A stretch of DNA of 64,000 bases from Streptomyces sp. HUAS ZL42 (GTDB lineage Bacteria; Actinomycetota; Actinomycetes; Streptomycetales; Streptomycetaceae): contig NZ_CP160403.1 in the NCBI RefSeq assembly GCF_040782645.1, positions 4,933,001 to 4,997,000 of the forward strand, in the 5' to 3' direction. Positions 1 to 8,365 of the stretch are shown here, in pieces. How positions within the stretch are numbered: the first letter of the stretch is position 1; each line of letters opens with the position of its first letter. The position numbers were made by a program, and so were the translations under genes. The notes below the pieces were generated by a model that made no database searches, had not been told where the DNA came from, and saw nothing but the letters and a program-made list of their open reading frames with translations.

Positions 1-219
1 GCCAAGGTGCGGATCGCCGATCGGCTCTGTGAGGAGTTCGGGGTGACGCGGGCCGACTGCGTCGCCTATGGCGACTCGTTGTCGGACAAGGACCTTTTCG
101 GCGTTGTCCCGGTCTCCGTCGCCGTCAACGCGGATCGTCATCTGGCCGGGCTCGCGACCCACACCTACGCGGGGGAAGATCTGTGGGATGCCTATGAATT
201 GGTGCGCCGCGCCCGGTAA
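1..219 (+). CDS. HAD-superfamily phosphatase, C-terminal fragment
   Basis: This is the last 72 residues of a protein whose start lies left of the window; the frame is open from base 1 to the TAA at 217-219. It contains YGDSLSDKDLF, which matches motif IV of Cof/phosphoserine-phosphatase-like HAD enzymes, where the Asp residues bind Mg2+. The following VAVNAD segment also fits the family. Such enzymes hydrolyse small phosphorylated metabolites in the cytoplasm; the substrate cannot be read from this fragment. The next gene starts about 410 bp downstream, so no operon link is visible. Confidence 0.75.
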   Translation, partial: AKVRIADRLCEEFGVTRADCVAYGDSLSDKDLFGVVPVSVAVNADRHLAGLATHTYAGEDLWDAYELVRRAR

Positions 220-631
220 TTGGAGGAATTGACGGTTCGCCCCGCGGCCGATTCGTGACGGCGGAAGGGGGGACTTGTGCACGGAGCGGTGGCCGGTATG
301 GTCGACTCCGGTTCGTCGCAGTGAGGTGCACACATCCTGCCCGGGCCGAGCGCAAGGCAAGGCAGCCTAACGGGACGGAGAGATCGAAGACCCGCATTTC
401 CGGTTATGCGGTGGGGACGTCCGCATGCGGTGGGATGCTGCGGTGAGAGCACTGCGGTCAATGTCACACTCTCGCCTTACTTGTCCGTACTGAGCGGGAA
501 TGCAGGTTGAATGTGGCCGCATTGGCCACGGCACCGACGGGGAAAAGCAAGCCGTCCGCGGGGGAAAGCAGGCACCTTCCGATCGAGGAAGTGCGCAGTC
601 CGACCGAAAGATGTTCGAGGCGAGGCAGACC
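220..631. other. Intergenic region upstream of the flavohemoglobin-like gene
   Basis: About 410 bp without a convincing gene. Short ORFs on both strands lack a good ribosome binding site and overlap each other. The stretch holds the promoter and leader of the gene starting at 632. A partial iron-box-like string near 353-371 is one base short of the usual 19-bp spacing, and I do not call it. I recognise no operator with confidence. Confidence 0.5.
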
Positions 632-2122
632 ATGGACGCTCCGACCACCACGTCGGCCGACAACGGCACTTCCGGCGGCGGGGCCGGCTGGTTCACGCCA
701 CACAAGCAGCCGGAGTCGGCTCCCGGCAGCGAACAGGACGCCGCCGACGGCCGCCGCCTGGCGGCGCTGCGCCCGGTGGGCAGGGCCGCGCCGAGTGCCG
801 AAGGGAACCAGTCGGCGCACGACGCCCCGGACCCGAGCACCGGCATATCACCGGCCGCGACCGATACCCCCCAGCCCGTCACCTCCGAGTCCGTCACCCC
901 TGAGCCCGAGGCTCCCCAGCCCGCCACGTCGAGCGGGACGCCGTCCACCGACGCTCCGCCGTCCGAGCCGGGCGTGCCCACCCAGCGGCCCACCCCGTTC
1001 CAGGACGCGTCCCCCGACGCCGTCCTGATCCGCCGGACCATGGCCGAGATCGCCCCCGTGGCGGACAAGGTCACGTCGTACTTCTACGCGCTGCTCTTCG
1101 TACGCCACCCCGATCTGCGCTCGCTCTTCCCCGCCGCGATGGACACACAGCGGGACCGGCTGCTCAAGGCCCTGCTCACCGCGGCCGAGCACATCGACAA
1201 CACCCCCGTCCTCGTCGACTACCTGCAGAACCTCGGCCGTGGCCACCGCAAGTACGGCACGCGCGCCGGGCACTATCCGGCGGTGGGCGAGTGCCTGATC
1301 GGCGCCCTGAGCAAATACGCCGAGTCGGTCTGGGACTCGGAGACGGAGGCGGCCTGGGTCCGGGTGTACACGACGATCTCGCAAGTCATGATCGACGCGG
1401 CGGCCGCAGACGAGATACGCGCCCCGGCCTGGTGGTACGCGGAAGTCGTCTCGCACGACCTGAGAACCTCGGACGTCGCTGTCGTCACCGTCCGCCCCGA
1501 CCAGCCCTATCCCTTCCTCGCCGGGCAGTACACGAGCGTGGAGACGCCCTGGTGGCCGCGGGTCTGGAGGCACTACTCGTTCGCCTCGGCACCCCGCACC
1601 GACGGACTGCTCACGTTCCATGTGAAGGCCGTCCCCGCCGGCTGGGTCTCCAACGCCCTGGTCCACCGCGCCCGCCCGGGCGACATCATCCGGCTCGGCC
1701 CACCGGCCGGCTCGATGACCGTGGACCACACCACCGACAGCGGACTGCTCTGTCTGGGCGGCGGCACCGGCATAGCGCCCATCAAGGCGCTGGTCGAGGA
1801 CGTCGCCGAGCACGGCGAGCGGCGCCCGGTCGAGGTGTTCTACGGCGCACGCACCGACCACGACCTGTACGACATCGACACGATGCTCCGGCTCCAGCAG
1901 TCCCACCCATGGCTGGCGGTGCGCCCCGTGGTGGACCGGCACGGGCTGCTCCAGTTGCCCGACGCCATTCGGACCCACGGACCCTGGACCGAGTACGACG
2001 CCTATGTCTCAGGCCCGCCCGGCATGATCCGCAGCGGGGTGGACGCGCTGCGGGACAGCGGCATACCGCCGCAGCGCATTCGCCACGACTCGGTGGAGGA
2101 ACTCGTCGTCACCGGGAACTGA
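632..2122 (+). CDS. Flavohemoglobin-like globin/FAD/NAD oxidoreductase with disordered N-terminus
   Basis: Probable cytoplasmic heme- and FAD-containing oxidoreductase of the flavohemoglobin type; the classical family oxidises nitric oxide to nitrate using O2 and NAD(P)H. In the 497-residue product, residues 1-120 are rich in Pro, Ser and Thr and look disordered. Residues 125-260 form a globin domain with the proximal-His segment GRGHRKYGTRAGHY. Residues 265-365 are an FAD domain with RHYSFASAP, and the rest is an NAD domain with GGGTGIAPIK. ATG 632 is chosen because GAGGCGAGG lies 6 nt upstream; in-frame ATGs at 500 and 611 have poorer sites. Classical Hmp lacks the long N-terminal extension. 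Its stop lies 4 bp from the convergent NUDIX gene. Confidence 0.85.
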   Translation: MDAPTTTSADNGTSGGGAGWFTPHKQPESAPGSEQDAADGRRLAALRPVGRAAPSAEGNQSAHDAPDPSTGISPAATDTPQPVTSESVTPEPEAPQPATSSGTPSTDAPPSEPGVPTQRPTPFQDASPDAVLIRRTMAEIAPVADKVTSYFYALLFVRHPDLRSLFPAAMDTQRDRLLKALLTAAEHIDNTPVLVDYLQNLGRGHRKYGTRAGHYPAVGECLIGALSKYAESVWDSETEAAWVRVYTTISQVMIDAAAADEIRAPAWWYAEVVSHDLRTSDVAVVTVRPDQPYPFLAGQYTSVETPWWPRVWRHYSFASAPRTDGLLTFHVKAVPAGWVSNALVHRARPGDIIRLGPPAGSMTVDHTTDSGLLCLGGGTGIAPIKALVEDVAEHGERRPVEVFYGARTDHDLYDIDTMLRLQQSHPWLAVRPVVDRHGLLQLPDAIRTHGPWTEYDAYVSGPPGMIRSGVDALRDSGIPPQRIRHDSVEELVVTGN

Positions 2123-2126
2123 CGGA

Positions 2127-2609
2127 TCACCCCAGGTCCGGGGCGTGCATGGCCCGTACACCCTCGATGTTGCCGTCCAGATAGTGGCGCAGCGACAGCG
2201 GCACGAGGTGGACGGAGGCGATCCCGACCCGGGTGAACGGCACCCTGACGATCTCGTATTCGCCGATGGGCTCGTCCACCTCGGGACCGTGCCGCCGGGC
2301 CGGGTCCATGGACTCCAGACGGCAGACGAAGAAGTGCTGCACCTTCACGCCGGTCGCGCCGCCGTCCTCACCGATGTGCTCGACGGTGTCGACGAAGCAG
2401 GGGACCACGTCGGTGATCTTGGCGCCGAGTTCCTCGTACACCTCGCGATGCAGCGCGTCGACGACGGTTGTGTCCCCCGGCTCGACCCCACCGCCGGGAG
2501 TGACCCAGTAGGGATCCACGCCGGGCTTGGTGCGCTTGATCAGAATCAGGTCATCGCCGTCCAGAAGGACGGCTCGGGCGGTGCGCTTGACCACGGGTCG
2601 GACGGTCAT
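2127..2609 (-). CDS. NUDIX hydrolase
   Basis: A 160-residue NUDIX protein that would hydrolyse a nucleoside diphosphate linked to another moiety. The full Nudix box is present: PGGGVEPGD, then REVYEELG, with the metal-binding Glu residues intact. Start ATG 2609 (MTVRPVVKRTA) precedes the first beta strand; the longer frame reaching 2732 adds a low-quality extension. A one-mismatch parS-like site (2631-2644) lies 22 bp upstream of the start. The LysR gene 3' end is 89 bp upstream on the same strand. The substrate is not deducible. Confidence 0.85.
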   Translation of the reverse strand: MTVRPVVKRTARAVLLDGDDLILIKRTKPGVDPYWVTPGGGVEPGDTTVVDALHREVYEELGAKITDVVPCFVDTVEHIGEDGGATGVKVQHFFVCRLESMDPARRHGPEVDEPIGEYEIVRVPFTRVGIASVHLVPLSLRHYLDGNIEGVRAMHAPDLG

Positions 2610-2630
2610 GGGAGAAATGTGGCCCGGCTG

Positions 2631-2644
2631 GTTCCACGTGAAAC
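2631..2644. other. parS-like site (one mismatch)
   Basis: GTTCCACGTGAAAC differs at one position from the Streptomyces ParB-binding consensus GTTTCACGTGAAAC. It lies in the spacer between the NUDIX start and the LysR 3' end. Two exact copies elsewhere in the window (21299, 27899) make a role as a weaker ParB site plausible. Confidence 0.6.
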
Positions 2645-2698
2645 ATCGCGAAACGTCACGGGGTGACCTCACCGCGTGACCCCGCCGGAGAACAGGGC

Positions 2699-3604
2699 TC
2701 ACCACCAGTCGGCGGCAGCACGCAGCAGCCACTCGTGGGCCCGTGCGATGTGCGGCATCGCCAGCGTGCCGGTACGCACCACCAGGAAGTACGTCCGCAA
2801 CGGCGGTACCGCGGGCTCGTGCAGCGCGACGACGTCACCGCGCTCCAGAGCGGCCGCGCACAGATAACGAGGCAGCACCGCGAGACCGGCGCCTGACGCC
2901 GCGCAGGCGAGTACGGCGCGCAGGTCCGGGACGATGACGGTGCCCGAGGCGGCCGGGCGGGAGTCGAAGACGGAGGCCCAGTAGCGCGAGACGAAGGGCA
3001 GCGACTCATGGACCTCGATGACGGGGAGGTTCTCCAGCGAGGGGGCACCCTTCCGGCGCGGTTTCCCGGTGCGGATCCGGTCGGCCCGGTGCGGGGCGGC
3101 GACCAGGACGTGCTCCTCGTCGCACAGCGCGGTGGCCGTGAGCAGGGCGCCGCGCGGCCGGGCCGTGCTGATGGCCAGATCGTGGTGTCCGGCGGCCAGG
3201 CCCTCCAGGGTCTCCTCGGCGTTCCCGAAGGAGGCGCGCAGGGCGAGGCCCTGTCCGTCGTCGCCCGTCAGCTCCGTGAGGGCGGGCAGCGCCCGCTCGG
3301 CGGTGAACTCGGGCGGCCCGGCCAGATGGAGCGTGCGTAAGGAGGAGTCGTCGTCGAGTCCCGTCTCGGCGATCTCCACCAGGGCGTCGAGATGCGGCGC
3401 GGCCTTGTGGGCGAGTTCGTCGCCGATGGTCGTCGGTGTGACGCCGCGGGCCTGTCGCAGGAACAGGGGTCGGCCCAGCTGGCGTTCCAGCGTGCGGATC
3501 TGCGAGGTGACGGCCGGCTGGGAGAGCCCCAGGAGGGCGGCGGCGCGGGTGAAGGAGCCGGCTCGGTGCACGGTCACGAAGGTGCGCAGCAAGGCCAGAT
3601 CCAT
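2699..3604 (-). CDS. LysR-family transcriptional regulator
   Basis: A 301-residue LysR-type regulator. It begins MDLALLRTFVTVHRAGSF, the standard N-terminal winged helix-turn-helix, followed by the QPAVTSQIRTLE recognition helix. Residues of about 90-300 form the periplasmic-binding-like effector domain. ATG 3604 aligns with the family start; the frame extends further upstream but without conserved sequence. The AT-richer stretch at 3650-3720 is the likely promoter region. No divergently transcribed target sits next to it, so the regulon is unknown. It may be autoregulated, as is common in this family. Confidence 0.9.
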   Translation of the reverse strand: MDLALLRTFVTVHRAGSFTRAAALLGLSQPAVTSQIRTLERQLGRPLFLRQARGVTPTTIGDELAHKAAPHLDALVEIAETGLDDDSSLRTLHLAGPPEFTAERALPALTELTGDDGQGLALRASFGNAEETLEGLAAGHHDLAISTARPRGALLTATALCDEEHVLVAAPHRADRIRTGKPRRKGAPSLENLPVIEVHESLPFVSRYWASVFDSRPAASGTVIVPDLRAVLACAASGAGLAVLPRYLCAAALERGDVVALHEPAVPPLRTYFLVVRTGTLAMPHIARAHEWLLRAAADWW

Positions 3605-3753
3605 GGCTCGCCCACCCCTTTCCCTGCCCTTCTCCCGGCCCCCGGGCAGGGCCCAACTATAAATAAGTCGATAGGTCTCTGTCGCTACTGTGATTGGACA
3701 CTGACACAGAGTCAACTAGCCTTGGTCGCGCGGTTCTTAGCGCGCAGAACCGA

Positions 3754-3792
3754 GGACGGTCCGAGCCACGAGGGGGGAGGCTCGGACCGTCC
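3754..3792. terminator. Strong hairpin terminator downstream of the trans-sulfuration gene
   Basis: A perfect 14-bp inverted repeat, GGACGGTCCGAGCC (3754-3767) and GGCTCGGACCGTCC (3779-3792), with an 11-nt loop. It lies just after the stop of the leftward PLP-enzyme gene and before the LysR promoter region. Confidence 0.8.
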
Positions 3793-3833
3793 GTTGTACG
3801 TAGCAGGACACCGACCGGCGGTCCGTAAACCGG

Positions 3834-4988
3834 TCATCGTGCCGACTCCTCCAGCGCACGCAGCACATCGGCCACCAGGTCATCCGGGTCCTCGGCACCG
3901 ACCGACAGGCGAATGAACCCCTCCGGCACCGCGTCTCCGCCCCAGCGGCCGCGCCGCTCGGCGGTGGACCGTACCCCGCCGAAGCTCGTGGCGTCGTCCA
4001 CGAGCCGCAGCGCGCCGAGAAAACGCTCGGCACGCGCGCGCGTGGGCAGCGTGAAGGAGACCACGCATCCATAGCGCCGCATCTGCCGCGCGGCGACCTC
4101 GTGCGAAGGGTCGTCGGGAAGCCCCGGGTACCGCAGTCCGGTCACCTCGGACCGATTCCGCAGCGCCTCGGCGAGCGCGAGGGCGGTCGCGTTCTGCCGG
4201 TCGACACGCAACTGGAGCGTGGCGATGGACCGATGAGCGAGCCAGGCCTCCATCGGCCCCGGGATCGCCCCGACGATCTTGCGCCAGCGCCGTACGGAGG
4301 CCATGGCCTCGGCGTCGCGGCCGACGACGTACCCCAGGAGGACGTCGCCGTGTCCCGTGAGCTGCTTGGTGCCGCTGGCCACGGAGAAGTCGGCGCCGAG
4401 CGCCAGCGGGCGCTGTCCGAGCGGTGTCGCGAGGGTGTTGTCGACGGCGGCCAGGGCCCCGCATGCGTGGGCCGCCTCGGCGAGGCGCCTGATGTCGCAC
4501 ACGTCGAGCCCGGGGTTCGACGGCGACTCGATCCACAGCAGCTTCGCGCCGTCGAGCACGTCGAGCTGGGCGTCGCCCGGGGTGGGCGCGGTGCGCACCT
4601 CGATGCCGTACGCCTCGAGTTGGCCGCGCACCAGGGGCAGCGCCTGGTAGCCGTCGCTGGGGAGCACGACGGCGTCCCCGGCACGCAGCTGCGAGAAGAG
4701 GACCGACGAGACGGCGGCCATCCCGGACGCGAACGTGAGCGTCTCCACGCCGTCGTTCCCGGGCGCCTCGAGCTCGCCGATGGCCCGCTCCAGATGGGCC
4801 CAGGTCGGATTCTCGTCGCGGCCGTAGGTGTACGGCCCTGTGGCCTCGCCCGGCAGATGGAAGTGGGCGGCGAACACCGGACCGGGCAGGGTCGGTTCGT
4901 ACCTGACCGGCTCGGGGAGTCCCGCGCGAACCGCGCGCGTGCCCTCACCGCCACCGGCGGGGAAGCCTCCGTCGGCCGGGCCGCTCAT
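3834..4988 (-). CDS. Cystathionine gamma-lyase/synthase-type PLP enzyme
   Basis: A 384-residue PLP-dependent trans-sulfuration enzyme (Cys/Met metabolism family) that acts on cystathionine, homoserine esters or homocysteine in the cytosol. It shows YTYGRDENPT (residues 54-63), the PLP/phosphate segment of the family, AVDNTLATP (181-189) and SGTKQLTGHGD with the Schiff-base Lys at about 208. Lyase and synthase activities cannot be separated by reading. ATG 4988 overlaps the stop of the upstream ptpA by 4 bp, so the two are translationally coupled. A strong hairpin at 3754-3792 ends the unit. Confidence 0.88.
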   Translation of the reverse strand: MSGPADGGFPAGGGEGTRAVRAGLPEPVRYEPTLPGPVFAAHFHLPGEATGPYTYGRDENPTWAHLERAIGELEAPGNDGVETLTFASGMAAVSSVLFSQLRAGDAVVLPSDGYQALPLVRGQLEAYGIEVRTAPTPGDAQLDVLDGAKLLWIESPSNPGLDVCDIRRLAEAAHACGALAAVDNTLATPLGQRPLALGADFSVASGTKQLTGHGDVLLGYVVGRDAEAMASVRRWRKIVGAIPGPMEAWLAHRSIATLQLRVDRQNATALALAEALRNRSEVTGLRYPGLPDDPSHEVAARQMRRYGCVVSFTLPTRARAERFLGALRLVDDATSFGGVRSTAERRGRWGGDAVPEGFIRLSVGAEDPDDLVADVLRALEESAR

Positions 4989-5476
4989 GCCGCCCGCCCT
5001 TCCACTTGCTCACGTACGGCGGCGACCAGCCCGGTGCTCGCCGCCTCCACCATCTCCAGGCACTCCTCGAAGCCGTCCAGACCCCCGTAGTACGGGTCCG
5101 GAACGTCGAGGTCGTCACCGGCGGACGGGTCGTACGAGCGCAGCAGCCGCACCTTCGCGGCGTCCTCCTCGGTGGGCGCGAGGCGGCGCAGCGCCTTGAG
5201 ATGTCCGGTGTCCAGGGCGATCACCAGGTCGAGGCGCGAGAACCAGGACGGCTGGAACTGCCGGGCCGTGTGCGCGCTGCCATAGCCGTTCTCCTCGAGA
5301 ACGGACGCAGTGCGCGGGTCGGCGCCGTCGCCCTCGTGCCAGCCACCCGTGCCGGCGCTGTCGACCTCGACCAGGCCGTCGAGCCCGGCCTCTTCCGCAC
5401 GCGCACGGAAGACGGACTCGGCCATCGGGGAGCGGCAGATGTTGCCGGTGCAGACGAAGCAGACGCGGTAGGTCAT
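4985..5476 (-). CDS. ptpA: Low-molecular-weight protein tyrosine phosphatase PtpA
   Basis: A 163-residue low-molecular-weight protein tyrosine phosphatase, a cytosolic enzyme that removes phosphate from tyrosine through a cysteinyl-phosphate intermediate. The P-loop VCTGNICRSP carries the nucleophile Cys9 and Arg15. The general-acid loop VPDPYYGG lies near residue 125, so the active site is complete. Length and sequence match what I recall of S. coelicolor PtpA, implicated in secondary metabolism. ATG 5476 fits the family start exactly. It forms an overlapping pair with the downstream PLP enzyme. Confidence 0.93.
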   Translation of the reverse strand: MTYRVCFVCTGNICRSPMAESVFRARAEEAGLDGLVEVDSAGTGGWHEGDGADPRTASVLEENGYGSAHTARQFQPSWFSRLDLVIALDTGHLKALRRLAPTEEDAAKVRLLRSYDPSAGDDLDVPDPYYGGLDGFEECLEMVEAASTGLVAAVREQVEGRAA

Positions 5477-5483
5477 CGCAGAC

Positions 5484-5861
5484 TCAGTCCCCGTCGGGCA
5501 GGACGACGTTCAGCGCCCAGGAGACGACGGAAATGATCAGGCCGCCGAGCACCGCGGTCCAGAAGCCCTCGACGTGGAAGCTCAGGTCGAACTTGTCGGC
5601 CAGCCACGAGGTCAGCAGCAGCATCAGCGCGTTGACCACCAGGGTGATCAGGCCGAGCGTCAGGATGAACAGCGGGAAGGTCAGCACCTTCACGATGGGC
5701 TTGACCAGGAAGTTCACCAGGCCGAAGAGCAGCGCGACGAGTATCAGGGTGCCGACCTTCTTGCCCGTGCTGTCACCGGTCAGAGTGATCTTGTCGAGCA
5801 GCCATACGGCGACCGCCAGGGCACCCGCGTTGGCGATCGTCTTGACTACGAAATTCTTCAT
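5484..5861 (-). CDS. Small four-helix membrane protein, phage-holin superfamily IV type
   Basis: A 125-residue membrane protein beginning MKNFVVKTIANAGALAVAVW. Four hydrophobic helices are visible, with LVALLFGLVNFLVKPIVKVL, LTLGLITLVVNALMLLL and GGLIISVVSWALNVV among them. This is the layout of mycobacterial 4-TM phage-holin-like proteins, which are common chromosomal genes; a holin function is not implied. The ATG at 5861 follows an upstream region shared with the divergent cupin gene. The stop lies 7 bp before the ptpA start, so it may be the first gene of a three-gene leftward operon. Confidence 0.85.
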   Translation of the reverse strand: MKNFVVKTIANAGALAVAVWLLDKITLTGDSTGKKVGTLILVALLFGLVNFLVKPIVKVLTFPLFILTLGLITLVVNALMLLLTSWLADKFDLSFHVEGFWTAVLGGLIISVVSWALNVVLPDGD

Positions 5862-5921
5862 GTGTCTGATCGTGGCAGACGAGATCGGATACGAGCAGTG
5901 GTACGAGGGCGGACAAGGGCG

Positions 5922-6239
5922 ATGAAGGCATTCCGGCTGGACGAACTGGAGGCGGAACGCACCGCCAACGAAGGCGCCTACCTTCAGTTTCTGCGGGAGC
6001 GGAACATGTCGGTCGGGCTCTACGCGCTCAACGCCGGGGAGCACGACCCGCAGACGCCGCACAACCAGGACGAGGTGTACTTCGTCGTGAGCGGCCGCGC
6101 CTCGATCACCGTGGGCCTGGAGACCACCCAGGTGGCGCGTGGGAGCGTAGTGTACGTGCCGGCCGGGGTCGCCCACAAGTTCCACCACATCAGCGAGGAC
6201 CTGCGGGTCCTGGTCGTGTTCTCTCCGCCGGAGGCGTGA
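5922..6239 (+). CDS. Small cupin-domain protein
   Basis: A 105-residue single-domain cupin. It shows motif 1-like PHNQDEVYFVVSGRASI and motif 2-like GSVVYVPAGVAHKFHH, which together supply potential metal-binding His and Glu residues in a small beta barrel. Function could be a dioxygenase, isomerase or sensor; the sequence does not decide. ATG 5922 is chosen because the cupin fold begins soon after it and GGACAAGGG lies upstream. The gene is divergent from the holin-like gene 60 bp away. Confidence 0.85.
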   Translation: MKAFRLDELEAERTANEGAYLQFLRERNMSVGLYALNAGEHDPQTPHNQDEVYFVVSGRASITVGLETTQVARGSVVYVPAGVAHKFHHISEDLRVLVVFSPPEA

Positions 6240-6450
6240 CCCTGGGCCTCGGGGTTCCCTAGGGGTTCGGTCAGGGGAGGACAAGGGATGCGAGGCCCCC
6301 GTCGACCCCCCTCCCGGCCCTAGCATCGAGAGCGGGACACACCAGAAGGATCTGGCACCTGCAGTACGGGACCGACAGGCCCCGGCACCAGGAGCACAGG
6401 TCGTCGACAAGACCCGGCACCAGTACGGGCGGAGAGGTGAGGACAGGGCG

Positions 6451-6663
6451 ATGGGAGAGATTTTCGCGGGACTGCCGTGGTGGGTGAAGTGGATCGCGGT
6501 GCCGGTCATCGCCCTCGTCGTGTTCGGTGGACTGATAGCCAGCGTCGTCGGCTTCGTGATCGGCCTGCTCTTCAAGGTGCTGGTCTTCGTGGCCCTGGTC
6601 GGCGGACTGATCTACGTCGTACGGAAGTTCACCTCGAGCTCCTCGTCGCGCAGCGACTGGTGA
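6451..6663 (+). CDS. DUF5326-family small membrane protein
   Basis: A 70-residue protein with two closely spaced transmembrane helices (about residues 12-33 and 37-57) and a Ser-rich C-terminus. It matches the small Streptomyces family DUF5326, whose role is unknown. GGAGAGG lies upstream of ATG 6451. It stands alone between the cupin gene and ssgR. Membrane insertion is clear; nothing more can be said about function. Confidence 0.85.
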   Translation: MGEIFAGLPWWVKWIAVPVIALVVFGGLIASVVGFVIGLLFKVLVFVALVGGLIYVVRKFTSSSSSRSDW

Positions 6664-6867
6664 GAGACACGGGCAACCGGTGACCGGGAACGGGAATCAC
6701 CGGTTCCCTCGGGCGAGGGAAGTTTTCCGGACAGCCCGTCTGCGAGCGGTGGCGGGCGGTTAGAGTCCGGAATTCGACGCGGGGAACGACCCCACGAGCG
6801 GCGTACACCCCCACCCCACCCGTGTTCCCCCTGCACGGGCTGCCCCCTCGCGCTTCGGGAGTGACCC

Positions 6868-7731
6868 TTGGCAACGGTAGACACCGCACCCGCAGAACCA
6901 CAGACGCTCCCCGGGCGACCGCGCTCCTGCGCACCTCCGGTACAACGGCAGGCCTCCTCGGCACCCGTCGAACAGACGCACTCCGCGACGACCCTCATCG
7001 GATCGGTCCAGCGTGCGATGCGCCTCCTGGAGGCCGTGGCCGGGCACGAGCACGGAGCCCCCGCCAAACAACTCGCCCGCGAGACCGGCCTCGCACTCCC
7101 CACGGCCTACCACCTGCTGCGCACCCTGGCGCACGAGGGCTATCTACGCCGTGACAAGGGGCTGTTCTTCCTCGGCGAGGCGGCTGAGCGGCTGAGCGGC
7201 AGCGGAGCGGCGCAGAATCGTCGCAGCACGATCGCCGACGTGCTCGCACAGTGGCGCGATTCCATCGGTGTGCCCGTGTACTACGCGATGTACCGGGACG
7301 GCGAGATCGAGGTCATGGGCGTCTCCGACACCCCGGACAATCCGGCGGTCGAGGAGTGGGCCGACTTCCGCGAGACGGGGCACGCGCACGCCATCGGGCA
7401 GTGCCTGCTGTCCCAGCTGGACGAGGAGGCCCGCCGCGATCACCTCGCCCGCTACCCCGTGCAGTCGATCACCCCGTACACGGTGCGCGACAGTCACTCC
7501 CTGACGTGGCGCCTGGACCGGTTGCGGCGGACGGAACCGGTGGTCGAACGGCAGGAGTACGCGCTGGGCACGGTGTGCGCGGCGATTCCGGTCACGGTGG
7601 GCACCACGGCCGCGACCGTGGCCATCTCACTGCCCTGGCAACAGGCCGAGCGGCTGCTTCCCGCGGCCCGGCGCTTGCAGAGCGAGATGGGGCAGCTCCT
7701 GGGGTCACTCGCGATCTCTATCAGTATCTGA
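6868..7731 (+). CDS. ssgR: IclR-family activator SsgR
   Basis: A 287-residue IclR-type regulator. A winged helix-turn-helix spans about residues 45-105 (the SVQRAMRLLEAVAGHEHGAP segment), followed by the IclR effector domain. Translation most likely starts at TTG 6868 with GGGAG about 6 nt upstream. The protein sits immediately before ssgA, exactly as SsgR does in Streptomyces, where it activates ssgA transcription and so morphological differentiation. About 125 bp separate the two genes, leaving room for the SsgR-dependent promoter. Assignment rests on synteny and family. Confidence 0.88.
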   Translation: MATVDTAPAEPQTLPGRPRSCAPPVQRQASSAPVEQTHSATTLIGSVQRAMRLLEAVAGHEHGAPAKQLARETGLALPTAYHLLRTLAHEGYLRRDKGLFFLGEAAERLSGSGAAQNRRSTIADVLAQWRDSIGVPVYYAMYRDGEIEVMGVSDTPDNPAVEEWADFRETGHAHAIGQCLLSQLDEEARRDHLARYPVQSITPYTVRDSHSLTWRLDRLRRTEPVVERQEYALGTVCAAIPVTVGTTAATVAISLPWQQAERLLPAARRLQSEMGQLLGSLAISISI

Positions 7732-7857
7732 AAACTCACTCCTTGTGATCTGTCGTGTACGTTCAGCAAGATGCCACCAAGTATCAGGGGTTTGATTCCC
7801 GGCCAGTCGACGGCAATGACGGGGTAGGCGATGCGCGAGTCCGTACAGGCGGAGGTC

Positions 7858-8268
7858 ATGATGAGCTTTCTCGTGTCCGAGGAGCTCTCGTTCCGCATCC
7901 CGGTGGAGCTGAGCTACGAGACCGCCGATCCCTATGCCGTACGGCTGACCTTTCATCTTCCCGGCGATGCCCCGGTGACCTGGGCCTTCGGGCGCGAGCT
8001 GCTCATCGACGGGGTGGGCCGGCCGTGCGGTGAGGGGGACGTGCGGGTCTCACCCGTCGAACCCGACTCGCTGGGCGCGGTTCTGATCCGGCTTCAGGTC
8101 GGCGGTGATCAGGCGCTGTTCCGCTCTTCGGCCGCATCGCTCGTGGCTTTCCTGGACCGCACCGACAAGCTGGTACCTCTGGGCCAGGAGGCCTCGCTCG
8201 CCGACTTCGACGCCCATCTCGACGAGGCGCTGGACCGGATCCTGGCGGAGGAGCAGAGCGCCGGCTGA
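7858..8268 (+). CDS. ssgA: Sporulation and cell-division activator SsgA
   Basis: SsgA, a Streptomyces-specific SsgA-like protein that activates sporulation-specific septation and marks sites of cell-wall remodelling in hyphae. The sequence starts SFLVSEELSFRIPVELSY and contains the hallmark PVTWAFGRELL segment. ATG 7858 gives a 136-residue product, the length I recall for S. coelicolor SsgA. GGAGG lies 2 nt before it and 5 nt before a second ATG at 7861. An alternative in-frame ATG at 7831 would add 9 residues. Transcription is expected to need SsgR, encoded just upstream. Confidence 0.92.
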   Translation: MMSFLVSEELSFRIPVELSYETADPYAVRLTFHLPGDAPVTWAFGRELLIDGVGRPCGEGDVRVSPVEPDSLGAVLIRLQVGGDQALFRSSAASLVAFLDRTDKLVPLGQEASLADFDAHLDEALDRILAEEQSAG

Positions 8269-8365
8269 GGCGCAAGACGGCCAGGAGGCGGAGGTGTTCG
8301 TCGTCGGCGGATGGCGCTGCGCAGGAACGCTTCTTCTTGGGGGCCGGTGCGGAACACCCGCCCCC

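Noticed and set aside
353..371. Possible iron-responsive (DmdR/IdeR) box before the flavohemoglobin-like gene
   Set aside because: The AGGC and CCTAA halves are one base closer than the 19-bp consensus and several positions mismatch.
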